From [Actinomadura] parvosata subsp. kistnae (lineage in GTDB: Bacteria > Actinomycetota > Actinomycetes > Streptosporangiales > Streptosporangiaceae), in assembly GCF_900323885.1 (NCBI RefSeq), contig NZ_OOHJ01000018.1, positions 3,149,001 to 3,213,000 on the forward strand: DNA of 64,000 nucleotides. Reading direction: 5' to 3'. Positions 1-8,282 of the stretch are shown one piece after another. The translations under genes and the position numbers were made by a program. The stretch's first letter is position 1. Each line of letters opens with the position of its first letter. The notes beneath the pieces are model-generated. The model saw nothing but the letters and a program-made list of their open reading frames with translations. It was not told the origin of the DNA and did no database searches.

Positions 1-62
1 TGGGCGAGCGCATCGTCGTCAAGGGCGCGGACTCCGTACGGGAAGGACAGGCCCTTCCATGA
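1..62 (+). CDS. Efflux periplasmic adaptor (MacA/HlyD-like), C-terminal end only
   Basis: Only the last 19 codons lie in the window, reading from base 3 to the TGA at 60-62. They end in GERIVVKGADSVREGQALP, which resembles the last beta-barrel strand of membrane-fusion adaptors (a 'G..VVV.G...L..G' pattern). The stop overlaps the start of the ABC ATPase by four bases (ATGA), so the three genes are probably translationally coupled as an adaptor-ATPase-permease (MacAB-type) exporter. The identity rests mainly on this context, because too little sequence is visible to score a domain. Confidence 0.6.
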   Translation, partial: GERIVVKGADSVREGQALP

Positions 63-790
63 CCTCCGGCGGTGCTCCGGCCATCGAGGCGGTCGAGCTG
101 GCGCGGCGCTACCAGCTCGACGGGGTGGCCGTCGAGGCGTTGCGGGGCGTGTCGTTGCGGGTCGGGGAGGGGGAGTTCGCGGCGATCGTGGGCCCGTCGG
201 GGTCCGGCAAGTCCACGCTCATGCACCTGCTCGGCTGCCTCGACCGCCCGTCCTCCGGGGTGCTGAGGATCAACGGCGTGGACCTCTCGCGCCTGCCGGA
301 CGCGGAGCTGGCCGAGCTGCGCAACAGGACGATCGGGTTCGTCTTCCAGTCCTTCCACCTGCTGTCCAGGACGACGGCGCTGGACAACGTGGCGCTGCCG
401 CTCGTCTACCGGGGGCTGGGCAGGGCCGAGCGGCGGGCCAGGGCGCGGGCGGCGCTGGAGTCCGTCGGGCTGGGGCACCGGCTGCACCATCGTCCGGCGC
501 AGATGTCCGGCGGCGAGCAGCAGCGTGTGGCCATCGCCAGGGCGCTCGTGGGCGAGCCCAAGGTGCTGCTGGCCGACGAGCCCACCGGGAACCTCGACAG
601 CGGCAGCGGGGCCGAGGTGATGGCCATCCTCGACCGGCTCAACGCCGAAGGCGGCATGGCGGTGGTGCTGGTCACGCACGACGCCGAGGTGGCCGCTCAC
701 GCCAGGCGCCAGATCCACATGCGGGACGGCCTGATCGAGCGGGACGACGGCCCACGAGGCGGCACAAGCGGCGGTGGGGTGAGGGTGTGA
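59..790 (+). CDS. ABC transporter ATP-binding protein (MacB/LolD type)
   Basis: This 243-aa ATPase drives the permease encoded immediately downstream and is expected on the inner face of the membrane. Walker A (GPSGSGKS) is at residues 45-52, the Q-loop at about 97 (FVFQSF), the signature MSGGEQQ at 149-155, Walker B VLLADEP at 169-175 and the H-loop histidine at 207. The spacing and the VTHD H-loop are typical of the MacB/LolD/FtsE group, which exports rather than imports. It overlaps the adaptor gene upstream and the permease downstream by 4 bp each. The substrate cannot be told from sequence; macrolides, peptides or lipoproteins are usual for the family. Confidence 0.95.
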   Translation: MTSGGAPAIEAVELARRYQLDGVAVEALRGVSLRVGEGEFAAIVGPSGSGKSTLMHLLGCLDRPSSGVLRINGVDLSRLPDAELAELRNRTIGFVFQSFHLLSRTTALDNVALPLVYRGLGRAERRARARAALESVGLGHRLHHRPAQMSGGEQQRVAIARALVGEPKVLLADEPTGNLDSGSGAEVMAILDRLNAEGGMAVVLVTHDAEVAAHARRQIHMRDGLIERDDGPRGGTSGGGVRV

Positions 791-1971
791 GCCTGCGTGA
801 GGCGCTGGCGATGGCGCTGGAGGCGCTGCGGGTCAACCGGCTGCGCAGCGCGCTCACCATGCTGGGCGTGATCATCGGCGTGCTCGCCGTCGTCGTGCTG
901 GTGGCCATCGGCACGGGCGCCAAGGACGAGATCGAGAGGCAGATCTCCGGCCTCGGCACGAACATCATCCTCGTCGTCCCCGGCCGCATCACCCTGGGGG
1001 CCGCGCCGACGCAGAGCAAGCTGGGCCTGGCCGACGTGGCTTACGTGCGGCGGGTGGTGGGGGACCCGTCGAAGGTGACGGTGTCGCTGCAGTCGGGCGA
1101 GACCGTGCGGGTGGGCAGGACCGAGGCGTTCGTGACGGTGATCGGCACGGACCAGAACCTGGTCAACATCTTCGAACGGCCCGTCGCGAAGGGCCGCCCG
1201 CTGAGCGGGACCGACGTGGACACGCGGCGCCGGGTGGCGGTGCTCGGCTCGGAGGTGGCCGACCGGCTGTTCGGCGAGCTGGACCCGATCGGGCGCCAGG
1301 TGACGGTGGCGGGGGCGCGCTTCCGCGTGGTGGGGGTGTACGCCGAGGTGGGGCAGACGTTCGGGCTGTCGCGGGACCAGGAGATCCACATCCCGGTGAC
1401 GACGGCGCAGCGGCTGCTGGGGATCGAGCGGATCAACGGGATGGCGGTGGGCGCGTCCGGGCCGGACGAGATCGACCCGCTGTCCGACAAGGTGACGGCG
1501 GCGCTGCGGGAGCGGTATCCGGGCGAGCAGTTCTCGGCCGTCACGCAGACCGCGCTGCTCGGGACGGTCGGCAGCGTGCTCGGCATGCTGACCGGGGTGC
1601 TGGCGGCCATCGCGGGCATCTCGCTGCTGGTCGGCGGCGTGGGCGTGTCGAACATCATGCTGGTCAGCGTGCGCGAGCGGACCAGGGAGATCGGGCTGCG
1701 CAAGGCGCTGGGGGCCAGGCAGCGGGACGTCCTGGCCCAGTTCCTCATCGAGGCGGTGCTGCTGACCACGATCGGTGGTCTCGTCGGGATCGTGCTGGGG
1801 GTGGGCGGCTCGCTGGCCATCGCGGCGCTGACCGAGGTGCCGGCGTCGATCACGTGGTGGTCGATCGTGCTGGCGTTCGGGGTGTCGGCGGCGGTCGGCG
1901 TCTTCTTCGGCGTGGCCCCGGCACGAAGAGCGGGCCGCCTGGACCCGGTGATCGCCCTCCGCGCCGAGTGA
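787..1971 (+). CDS. MacB-like ABC transporter permease (FtsX family)
   Basis: A 394-aa permease with the MacB layout: an N-terminal transmembrane helix at about residues 20-45, a large extracytoplasmic MacB_PCD domain at about 48-235, then three C-terminal helices at about 265-290, 315-345 and 355-380. The loop VSVRERTREIGLRKALGA, before the third helix, is the family's conserved cytoplasmic coupling segment. The GTG start overlaps the ATPase stop. Together with the two upstream genes it forms a tripartite-style exporter as found in Gram-positive bacteria, where the adaptor is anchored to the cell membrane. Confidence 0.93.
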   Translation: MSLREALAMALEALRVNRLRSALTMLGVIIGVLAVVVLVAIGTGAKDEIERQISGLGTNIILVVPGRITLGAAPTQSKLGLADVAYVRRVVGDPSKVTVSLQSGETVRVGRTEAFVTVIGTDQNLVNIFERPVAKGRPLSGTDVDTRRRVAVLGSEVADRLFGELDPIGRQVTVAGARFRVVGVYAEVGQTFGLSRDQEIHIPVTTAQRLLGIERINGMAVGASGPDEIDPLSDKVTAALRERYPGEQFSAVTQTALLGTVGSVLGMLTGVLAAIAGISLLVGGVGVSNIMLVSVRERTREIGLRKALGARQRDVLAQFLIEAVLLTTIGGLVGIVLGVGGSLAIAALTEVPASITWWSIVLAFGVSAAVGVFFGVAPARRAGRLDPVIALRAE

Positions 1972-2017
1972 CCAGCCCACCCGCCCACCCGCACGCGGGC
2001 TCCGGCGTCGCGCCGCC

Positions 2018-2063
2018 CGCGCGTCGGCCACGGCACCGCTCGCGCGTCGGCCACGGCGCCGCT
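2018..2063. repeat. Two tandem 23-bp repeats in a convergent intergenic gap
   Basis: Two adjacent 23-bp units (2018-2040 and 2041-2063, core GCGCGTCGGCCACGGC) differ at one base. They sit between the convergent 3' ends of the MacB permease and the ABC-2 permease. No gene is visible in the 128-bp gap. They look like a recent slippage duplication. Confidence 0.85.
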
Positions 2064-2099
2064 CCGCCCTGCGCCCGCACGCCCGCCCGGTCGCGGGCG

Positions 2100-2840
2100 T
2101 CAGGCGTCGCGGCGGTGCAGGAGGAGGGCGCCGGCGATGGTGGCGGCGGCGATCCAGGCCAGGTAGACGCCGAACCCGCTCCACGGCCCCAGCGAAGTGT
2201 TGCCCTCCCCGGCGACGAGCAGCATCCCCGCGTTGGTGGTGAAGTAGTCGGCGACGGTCCTGCCCCACTGGCCGGGCAGCTGGTTCACGAGTTGCGGCAG
2301 CACCAGCATGAGGGCGATGGCGGCCACGATCGCGCCGGGCGTGTGCCGGATGAGCGTGCCGAGGCCGAGCCCGAAGATGCCGCAGGCGGTCAGGTAGAGG
2401 GAGGCGCCGACGAGGGCGCGCAGGAACTCGCCGGCCTCAAGCCCCGGAGGCTGGGTGATGGACAGGCCGACGCCCATGGCGACGGCGCAGGCGAGCGCGC
2501 AGACGACCAGCGAGGTCGCGCTGAACACGACGAGCTTGCCGGTGAGCAGGCTGATCCGCCGGGGCACGGCCATCAGGGAGGTGCGGATGCCGCCGGTGCG
2601 GTACTCGCTGGAGATCACCAGGACGCCCAGCGTGGCCATGGCGAGCTGGGCGAACATGATGCCGAGCAGGCTGGAGGCGATGGCCTGCCCGGCGGGCACC
2701 GGCCCTTCCGCCATGCTCTTCACGGAGCCGCTGAGCAGCGCGCCGAGGCCGACCATCAGCGCAAAGGTGATCACGAGCGTCCACACCGTGGAACGCACCG
2801 AGCGGATCTTGGTCCATTCGGACCGGAGGATGTCGATCAT
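2100..2840 (-). CDS. ABC-2 type transporter permease
   Basis: A 246-aa membrane protein beginning MIDILRSEWTKIRSVRST, the typical start of actinobacterial ABC-2 permeases ('SEW.K.RS.RS'). About six hydrophobic helices follow, including one at about residues 19-40 and one near the C terminus that ends in LLHRRDA. The ATG overlaps the stop of the partner ATPase by 4 bp (ATGA), which fixes the start; a longer reading frame upstream only runs antisense-like through the ATPase gene. With the ATPase it forms a two-gene exporter that the adjacent two-component system probably controls. Confidence 0.93.
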   Translation of the reverse strand: MIDILRSEWTKIRSVRSTVWTLVITFALMVGLGALLSGSVKSMAEGPVPAGQAIASSLLGIMFAQLAMATLGVLVISSEYRTGGIRTSLMAVPRRISLLTGKLVVFSATSLVVCALACAVAMGVGLSITQPPGLEAGEFLRALVGASLYLTACGIFGLGLGTLIRHTPGAIVAAIALMLVLPQLVNQLPGQWGRTVADYFTTNAGMLLVAGEGNTSLGPWSGFGVYLAWIAAATIAGALLLHRRDA

Positions 2841-3727
2841 GCCGAGAACTCCAGACTGTCCTTCGTCAGCTCCATGTAGGCCGCCTCCAGCGAGGGCTGC
2901 ACGAACGTCAGCTCCTCCAGCGGGATGCCGGCCCTGGCGGTCAGGGTGCCGATCTCCAGGGTGCTCATCGCGGTCACCCGCAGGTGGTCGGGGTGCAGCT
3001 CGCCGACCTTGACCAGCTCGGCCACCTCGGCCAGCCGGGGCGAGCGCACCCGTACGTACCCCTGGGAGCTGCGGCCGATGAACTCCTGCACGCTCGTGTC
3101 GGCGATCAGCCGTCCCTTGCCGATGACGATCAGGTGGTCGGCGGTCTGCGCCATCTCGCTCATCAGGTGGCTGGAGACGAACACCGTGCGCCCTTCGGCG
3201 GCCAGCTTGCGCATGAACGTGCGGATCCACAGGATCCCGTCGGGGTCGAGCCCGTTGACGGGCTCGTCGAACAGCAGGATCTCGGGGTCGCCGAGCAGCG
3301 CCGCGGCGATGCCGAGCCGCTGCGCCATGCCGAGCGAGAACCCGCCGACCCGCCGCTTGGCCACCTCGCGCAGCCCGACGATCTCCAGCACCTCCTCCAC
3401 GCGGGAGGCGGGGATGCCGTTGCTCTGCGCGATGGCGAGCAGGTGGTTGCGGGCGCTGCGCCCGCCGTGCACGGCTTTGGCGTCGAGCAGCGCGCCGACC
3501 TTGCGCAGCGGGTGCCGCAGCTCCGCGTAGGGGCGCCCGGCCACGAGCACGGACCCGCCGGAGGGGCGGTCGAGGCCGAGGATCATGCGCATGGTGGTCG
3601 ACTTGCCGGCGCCGTTGGGGCCGAGGAAGCCGGTCACCTGACCCGGCTCGACGTCGAACGACAGGTCCGCGACGGCCGTGGTGCCGCCGTAGCGCTTGCT
3701 CAGGTTCGTTGCTCGAATCGCGCTCAT
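2837..3727 (-). CDS. ABC transporter ATP-binding protein (ABC-2 exporter)
   Basis: A 296-aa ATPase of the DrrA/CcmA-like class. Walker A is LGPNGAGKST (about residues 35-44), the signature region is FSLGMAQRLGIAAALL, with LGMAQ in place of canonical LSGGQ as often seen in this class, and Walker B is ILLFDEPVNGLDPDG. The C-terminal 80 residues form the accessory domain found in multidrug and lantibiotic-immunity ATPases. The gene is transcribed away from the response regulator, with a 7-bp-arm palindrome about 70 bp in front of its start, which suggests direct regulation by that response regulator. Confidence 0.95.
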   Translation of the reverse strand: MSAIRATNLSKRYGGTTAVADLSFDVEPGQVTGFLGPNGAGKSTTMRMILGLDRPSGGSVLVAGRPYAELRHPLRKVGALLDAKAVHGGRSARNHLLAIAQSNGIPASRVEEVLEIVGLREVAKRRVGGFSLGMAQRLGIAAALLGDPEILLFDEPVNGLDPDGILWIRTFMRKLAAEGRTVFVSSHLMSEMAQTADHLIVIGKGRLIADTSVQEFIGRSSQGYVRVRSPRLAEVAELVKVGELHPDHLRVTAMSTLEIGTLTARAGIPLEELTFVQPSLEAAYMELTKDSLEFSA

Positions 3728-3794
3728 GGTCCCAGCGTGCCGAGGCGCCCGCCGGTTTTCTTCCTGCCAGGGAACCGTTCGGGCGGCGGCGTCA

Positions 3795-3810
3795 TAGGAC
3801 CGTGGTCCTA
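3795..3810. promoter_or_regulatory. Palindrome TAGGACC-GT-GGTCCTA, candidate response-regulator operator
   Basis: Perfect 7-bp arms are separated by 2 bp. It lies 68-83 bp upstream of the ABC ATPase start and overlaps the stop codon of the NarL-type regulator. NarL/DesR-type regulators bind inverted repeats of this size, so it is a plausible operator for the exporter operon. This is inferred from position and symmetry only. Confidence 0.5.
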
Positions 3811-4476
3811 CGCTCCTGGTTGGACGAGCGCCGCCTCGTACGCGATGATCACGGCCTGGGCGCGGTCCCTGACGCCGAGCTTGGCGAACAGGCTCGTCAC
3901 GTGGTTCTTCACGGTCGAGGGGGAGACGGCCAGGCCGGCGGCGATCTCGGCGTTCGAGCGGCCGCGGGCGATGAGCACCAGGATCTCCCGCTCGCGGTCG
4001 GTGAGCGCGGCCAGCTCGGCGGGCGCGGCGCGGGCCGGCGTGGTGCGCACGAACGTGCCGATGAGCCGGGTCAGCAGGCGCGGGGCGACGGCCGACTCGC
4101 CCCGGTGCACGACGCGCACGCCCTCGATCAGCTCCTCGGGAGAGACGTCCTTGGGCAGGAACCCGTCGGCGCCCGCGCGCAGCGCCGCCACCACGTTCTC
4201 GTCCAGGTCGAACGTGCTGAGCGCGAGCACCCGCACGCCCGGCAGCTCGGTGGTGATCAGCTCGGTGGCGCGGACGCCGTCCATGCCGGGCATGTGCAGG
4301 TCCATCAGCACCACGTCGGGGCGCAGCCGCCGGCTCAGCGCCACGGCCTGCTCGCCGTCGGCGGCCTCGCCGACCACGCTCATGTCAGGCTGGGCGTCGA
4401 GCATCAGCTTGAAGCCGGTACGGACGAGCGCGTGGTCGTCCACCAGCAGCACGCCGATCTTCTCTCCAGGGGTCAT
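3808..4476 (-). CDS. NarL/LuxR-family response regulator
   Basis: A 222-aa two-domain regulator. The receiver domain (about residues 7-125) contains the acidic pair in LLVDDH, the phospho-acceptor aspartate in VVLMDLHMPGMDG and the conserved lysine in FLPKDVS. The C-terminal LuxR-type HTH (about 155-215) carries LTDREREILVLIARG and the recognition region AVSPSTVKNHV. The start ATG overlaps the stop of the histidine kinase by 4 bp, so kinase and regulator are co-translated. The longer frame upstream of this ATG is a shadow of the kinase gene. Confidence 0.96.
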   Translation of the reverse strand: MTPGEKIGVLLVDDHALVRTGFKLMLDAQPDMSVVGEAADGEQAVALSRRLRPDVVLMDLHMPGMDGVRATELITTELPGVRVLALSTFDLDENVVAALRAGADGFLPKDVSPEELIEGVRVVHRGESAVAPRLLTRLIGTFVRTTPARAAPAELAALTDREREILVLIARGRSNAEIAAGLAVSPSTVKNHVTSLFAKLGVRDRAQAVIIAYEAALVQPGA

Positions 4477-5606
4477 GCCTGCTCCAGCGGGATACGGGCG
4501 TGCACGCGGAATCCTCCTTCTGGGCGGGGCCCGGTGGACAGCTGGCCGCCGCACAGGGCGACCCGCTCGGCCATGCCGCCGAGCCCGAAGCCGGGCGTGC
4601 CGCCGTCCTTGGGCAGGCCGTCGTCGAGCACCTCGACCTCCACGGCGGAGGTCTCGTAGGCCAGGCGCACGCTGGCCCTGGCGCCGAGAGCGTGCTTGCG
4701 GGTGTTGGTGAGCGCTTCCTGGACGATGCGGTAGACGGCGTGGTCCACGGCGGCGGGCAGCTCGACGGGCTCCCCAGTGACGGTCAGCTCGGCCGGCAGG
4801 CCCGCGGACCTGGCCTCCTTGACCAGGGCGGGCAGGCGGTCGGCGCCCACGCCGGTGGCGGCGTCCGGCCCCTCGCTGCCGTCGGCCCGCAGCACGTCCA
4901 GCAGGCGGCGCATCTCGGTCATCGCCTGGCGGGCGGTCTGCTCGGCGCTCTCCAGGGCGTCCCTGGTGACGGCCTGCTCGGGCGGCAGCGTGGCGCGGGC
5001 GCCGCCGACCAGGGCGTTGATGACGGTGATGTGGTGGGCGACGACGTCGTGCAGTTCCCTGGCGATGCGCCGCCGTTCGGCGCGGACGGCGGCGTCGGCG
5101 GCCTCGCGCCGGCCGCGCTCGTTGAGCTCGTGCCTGAGCCGGAAGACCTGGCCCAGCCCGACGGGCAGGACGACGAGGAACACGGCGGCCAGCCAGCCGG
5201 CCTGCATCGGGGTGGCGAGGTCGAGGAGGAGGGCGTAGAAGAGCCAGGCGGCCCCGGAGGCGATGGCGGTGGTGCGGCCGGGCGCGTAGCGGCTCAGGCT
5301 GTAGAGGGCGACGGTCGTGCCGATGTTGGGGCCGTCGACGAGGCCCGTCACGATGCACACGGCGTCGATGGCGGCGACCACGCTCATGGTGGTGACCGGC
5401 CGGTTGCGGCGCATGAGCAGGGGCAGCACGGTCAGCAGGTAGTGCACGTTGCCCAGGGCGAGCGGGAGGTCGCCCCGGAGCAGCACGGCGACGCCGCCGA
5501 GGATCGAGGGGACGACGAGCAGGATCACCAGCGTCCGGTCGGCGACCTTGGGACGCTGGAAGAACCGCACCACCCTCGTCAAGGCCCGCACCACGCGCAC
5601 GACCAA
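4473..5606 (-). CDS. Sensor histidine kinase (DesK/NarL-partner type)
   Basis: A 377-aa membrane kinase. Four to six hydrophobic segments fill about residues 20-165, followed by a HisKA_3 dimerisation domain with the phospho-histidine in RRIARELHDVVAHH (about 190-205) and a compact HATPase domain with NTRKHALG and GGTPGFGLGGMAERV. There is no recognisable extracellular ligand domain, so it probably senses the membrane or a membrane-active drug. The start is uncertain: TTG at 5604-5606 is assumed, and GTG at 5598-5600 is an alternative. It is the first gene of the operon with the response regulator. Confidence 0.93.
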   Translation of the reverse strand: MVVRVVRALTRVVRFFQRPKVADRTLVILLVVPSILGGVAVLLRGDLPLALGNVHYLLTVLPLLMRRNRPVTTMSVVAAIDAVCIVTGLVDGPNIGTTVALYSLSRYAPGRTTAIASGAAWLFYALLLDLATPMQAGWLAAVFLVVLPVGLGQVFRLRHELNERGRREAADAAVRAERRRIARELHDVVAHHITVINALVGGARATLPPEQAVTRDALESAEQTARQAMTEMRRLLDVLRADGSEGPDAATGVGADRLPALVKEARSAGLPAELTVTGEPVELPAAVDHAVYRIVQEALTNTRKHALGARASVRLAYETSAVEVEVLDDGLPKDGGTPGFGLGGMAERVALCGGQLSTGPRPEGGFRVHARIPLEQA

Positions 5607-5768
5607 ACCCTATTCAGTAAATGTCGGTATTGCCGGGAGGTTTTCGGCGCCGCATCCAGGAGGAGAACGTCGCAGCCGGTACGAGAACGAGCCGAAGCCC
5701 GGGCTACAACGCGCCGTCTGCCCTGCGGTAACGTCGGCGCAAGGCGAGGGACACGCGGAGGGGTTGGC

Positions 5769-6932
5769 ATGAGCCGGTCGGCACGGGTGATCTGGGACGA
5801 CGCTCTCACCTCCTACAACTTCGGCCCGAGCCATCCACTCGCCCCCGTGCGGGTGGAGCTCACCATGGCGCTGGCCCGCGAGCTGGGCGTGCTCGACAAG
5901 GTCGAGCTGAGCGGCTGCGGCCCCGCGAGCGACGACGAGCTGTCCATGGTGCACAGCCGCTCCTACATCGAGGCGGTCAAGCGGGTCTCGGCCGACGGCC
6001 GCCCCGACCTGTCCGCGGGGCTGGGCACGACCGACAATCCCGCGTTCGCGGGCGTGCACGAGGCGTCCGCGCTGATCGCCGGGGCGTCGCTGGCGGCGGC
6101 CCGCGCGGTGTGGGAGGGCGCGGCCGAGCACGCGGTCAACGTCGCGGGCGGGCTGCACCACGCGATGCCGGCCACGGCCAGCGGGTTCTGCGTCTACAAC
6201 GATCCGGCGCTGGCCATCGCCTGGCTGCTGCGGCAGGGCGTGAGCCGCGTCGCGTACGTGGACGTGGACGTGCACCACGGCGACGGCGTGCAGACGATCT
6301 TCTACGACGACCCCAGGGTGCTGACGATCAGCCTGCACGAGAGCCCGCGCACGCTGTTCCCCGGCACCGGCTTCCCCGAGGAGACGGGGGCCGAGGGCAC
6401 GGCCGTCAACGTCGCGCTCCCGGCCGGCACCGGCGACTCCGGCTGGCTGCGGGCCTTCCACGCGGTGGTGCCGCCGCTGCTGCACGAGTTCAGGCCCGAG
6501 ATCCTGGTGACGCAGCACGGCTGCGACAGCCACGCGCTCGACCCGCTGGCCAACCTCATGCTGAGCGTCGACGGCCAGCGGGCCGCGTACGCCGCGCTGC
6601 ACCGCCTGGCCCACGAGACGGCGGGCGGCCGGTGGATCGCCACCGGCGGCGGCGGTTACGAGCTGGTGCAGGTGGTGCCGCGGGCGTGGACGCACCTCAT
6701 CGCCGAGGTGGCGGGCCATCCGGTCGATCCGGCCACGCCGACGAGCCAGGGCTGGCGCCGGTTCGTACGGGAGCGGACGGGCGAGACACCGCCGCTGACC
6801 ATGACGGACGGCCGAAACCCGGAATTTCGTGACCTGTCCGGTGGTTATGATCCAGCGGACCCCATTGACCGTGCGGTCATGGCGACCCGAAACGCGGTGT
6901 TCCCCCTGCACGGCCTCGATCCGCTGCCCTGA
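5769..6932 (+). CDS. AcuC-like histone deacetylase family protein
   Basis: A 387-aa zinc amidohydrolase of the arginase/deacetylase fold, similar to AcuC, which deacetylates acetyl-CoA synthetase and other acetyl-lysine substrates. Visible motifs are the catalytic His pair in GGLHHAMP, the metal ligands in YVDVDVHHGDGVQ, a second Asp in QHGCDSHALDPLA and the glycine-rich TGGGGY near the catalytic tyrosine. The ATG at 5769 is preceded by GGAGG at 5757-5761. The reading frame is open far upstream, but that part is antisense to the kinase gene. The last eight codons and the stop are duplicated immediately downstream. Confidence 0.93.
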   Translation: MSRSARVIWDDALTSYNFGPSHPLAPVRVELTMALARELGVLDKVELSGCGPASDDELSMVHSRSYIEAVKRVSADGRPDLSAGLGTTDNPAFAGVHEASALIAGASLAAARAVWEGAAEHAVNVAGGLHHAMPATASGFCVYNDPALAIAWLLRQGVSRVAYVDVDVHHGDGVQTIFYDDPRVLTISLHESPRTLFPGTGFPEETGAEGTAVNVALPAGTGDSGWLRAFHAVVPPLLHEFRPEILVTQHGCDSHALDPLANLMLSVDGQRAAYAALHRLAHETAGGRWIATGGGGYELVQVVPRAWTHLIAEVAGHPVDPATPTSQGWRRFVRERTGETPPLTMTDGRNPEFRDLSGGYDPADPIDRAVMATRNAVFPLHGLDPLP

Positions 6933-6966
6933 CTGAGGCTGCACGGCCTCGATCCGTTGCCCTGAC
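6906..6966 (+). repeat. Direct duplication of the acuC-like 3' end
   Basis: Two 28-bp copies (6906-6933 and 6939-6966) differ at one base, with a 33-bp period. Copy one contains the last eight codons and stop of the deacetylase gene. Copy two lies in the gap before the next gene and ends just before its ribosome-binding site. Confidence 0.9.
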
Positions 6967-6978
6967 GAGGAAGAACCA

Positions 6979-7761
6979 GTGCTGAGCCGCGACGAACTCC
7001 GAGATCATCTCATCCAGAGCCGCATAGCCGGCGATGTCGCGACCCCCCGCGAGAACAACCTGGACCACTACAGCTCGCTGGCGAACGGCGACCCCTATTA
7101 CGCGCTGGGCCTGACCTTCGACCAGCCGTGGTCGTACCGCGACATCCTCGCCCTGATGGCCAAGTCCGCGGGCGTCGTGCCCGACGCGGGCCACCGCTGG
7201 GGCCAGGACACCATCGACCCCGACCTGACCATCGACGCGATCGACGCGATGGCCGAGCGCATCGCCGCCGTGCTGTCGCGGCCGGAGCCGCGCATCCTGT
7301 TCGCCACCGGCCACCCCACGGGCCTGCTGGCCGTGCACCTGCCGCTGGCCGCCTTCTGCGCGGCCAGGGGAGCGCGGCTGCTGTCCCCCGCCGAGGGCTG
7401 GACGTACGCGGGGTCGGGTTTCGGTCGTCCCAGAAGGATCCGTTATCTGCAGGACATCGCCATGCTCGACGACCGGGGCGCGCTGGTGCACACGCACGAC
7501 GCGGCCCCGATGCGGCACATGCTCGGCGAGCTGAACGGCGACCTGCCCGACCTCGTGATCGCCGACCATGGCTGGGCGGGAGCGGCGGGTGAGGCGGGTG
7601 TGCCCACGGTGGCGTTCGCCGACAGCAACGACCCCGGGCTCTTCGTCGGTGAGGCGGAAGGCAAGCTTGACGTGGTCGTGCCACTCGACGACAACGTGCT
7701 ACCGCGTTATTACGCTCCGCTGACGGAGAGGTTGGTCACAGGAGTCTCACAAGCCCTTTGA
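6979..7761 (+). CDS. Phosphatase-like protein (conserved actinobacterial family)
   Basis: A 260-aa soluble protein that starts with GTG after a GAGGAAG ribosome-binding site. It belongs to a family conserved in Streptomyces and relatives and usually labelled 'phosphatase'. Landmarks are VATPRENNL near the N terminus, a central ILFATGHPTGLLAVHLPLA segment, VIADHGWAGAAG and the C-terminal FADSNDPGLFVGEAEGK. The histidine- and aspartate-rich motifs (ATGHP, ADHGW, DSNDP) would suit metal binding, but no catalytic mechanism is established from what is visible. It is probably co-transcribed with the deacetylase gene 46 bp upstream. Confidence 0.8.
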   Translation: MLSRDELRDHLIQSRIAGDVATPRENNLDHYSSLANGDPYYALGLTFDQPWSYRDILALMAKSAGVVPDAGHRWGQDTIDPDLTIDAIDAMAERIAAVLSRPEPRILFATGHPTGLLAVHLPLAAFCAARGARLLSPAEGWTYAGSGFGRPRRIRYLQDIAMLDDRGALVHTHDAAPMRHMLGELNGDLPDLVIADHGWAGAAGEAGVPTVAFADSNDPGLFVGEAEGKLDVVVPLDDNVLPRYYAPLTERLVTGVSQAL

Positions 7762-7868
7762 GTCTAATTCGGTCATCCGCATACCGTCTTTTCGCGCCTG
7801 CATTCCAAGAGGCTCGCTGTCCCTTTGCCAACTTTTGATGGGGCCTCGGCGACTCTTATGTGTGGCAG

Positions 7869-7891
7869 CTTGGACAGTTCCAACGTCCAAG
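7869..7891. repeat. Inverted repeat CTTGGAC-N9-GTCCAAG
   Basis: Perfect 7-bp arms lie at 7869-7875 and 7885-7891 with a 9-nt spacer. It could be a weak hairpin after the phosphatase-like gene or an operator for the downstream HTH gene. No U-tract follows it. Confidence 0.5.
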
Positions 7892-7973
7892 TGCGGTGCT
7901 CGGCCAGGCCGTTGGCCAGCGATTTCGCTGGTTCGGCTGACAGGTGGCTCCGCCCGTTGAGAAACTAGGGGGT

Positions 7974-8001
7974 TTGCGCACTCGGAGTCCCGACTTACGC
8001 T
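7974..8001 (+). promoter_or_regulatory. Promoter-like -35 TTGCGC / -10 TACGCT
   Basis: TTGCGC and TACGCT are separated by 16 bp, about 70 bp upstream of the HTH gene start. The spacing suits a housekeeping sigma factor. Both hexamers deviate from consensus, so this is only a candidate. Confidence 0.35.
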
Positions 8002-8073
8002 GACGGCAGTACACGTGCGTGAGCAATGGCACCAGTGGGGATAACCCGGAAACACGTGCGGAAGAGGCGTCCG

Positions 8074-8277
8074 ATGGGTGCAGGCGAAAGACCTCTCAGT
8101 GAGGTGAAGTTCCTGACCGTCGCAGAAGTGGCGACGGTCATGAGGGTGTCCAAGATGACGGTGTACCGGCTCGTCCACTCGGGTGAGCTGCCGGCCATCA
8201 GAGTCGGCCGATCGTTCAGGGTGCCTGAGCAGGCGGTACACGACTATCTGCGGGAGGCCTACATCGAGGCAGGTTGA
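8074..8277 (+). CDS. BldC/MerR-type HTH (excisionase-family) DNA-binding protein, BdtA-like
   Basis: A 67-aa protein that is essentially one winged HTH of the excisionase/MerR type: FLTVAEVATVMRVSKMTVYR, then LVHSGELPAIRVGRSFRVPEQAVHDYL. It matches the actinobacterial family of Rv0500A and the BdtA-type protein found near bldN in Streptomyces, always next to a tiny basic protein, as here. The ATG at 8074 is chosen because GAAGAGG precedes it by about 6 bp and it gives the family length. An upstream ATG at 8026 would add 16 residues with no resemblance to the family. Its targets are unknown. Confidence 0.85.
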   Translation: MGAGERPLSEVKFLTVAEVATVMRVSKMTVYRLVHSGELPAIRVGRSFRVPEQAVHDYLREAYIEAG

Positions 8278-8282
8278 CGTAG

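Larger units (their letters stand above)
7762..8073. other. Intergenic region, probable promoter region of the bdtA-like gene
   Basis: There is no convincing gene in these 312 bases. The stretch is less GC-rich than its surroundings (for example 7762-7880). It holds an inverted repeat at 7869-7891 and a promoter-like pair at 7974-8001. An in-frame ATG at 8026 extends the downstream HTH gene, but the better start is 8074. Confidence 0.6.

Noticed and set aside
697..2268. Long open frame on the minus strand opposite the MacB permease
   Set aside because: It is rich in Arg, Pro, Ala and His with no domain, as expected of a shadow frame in high-GC DNA. The plus-strand frame has full family motifs.
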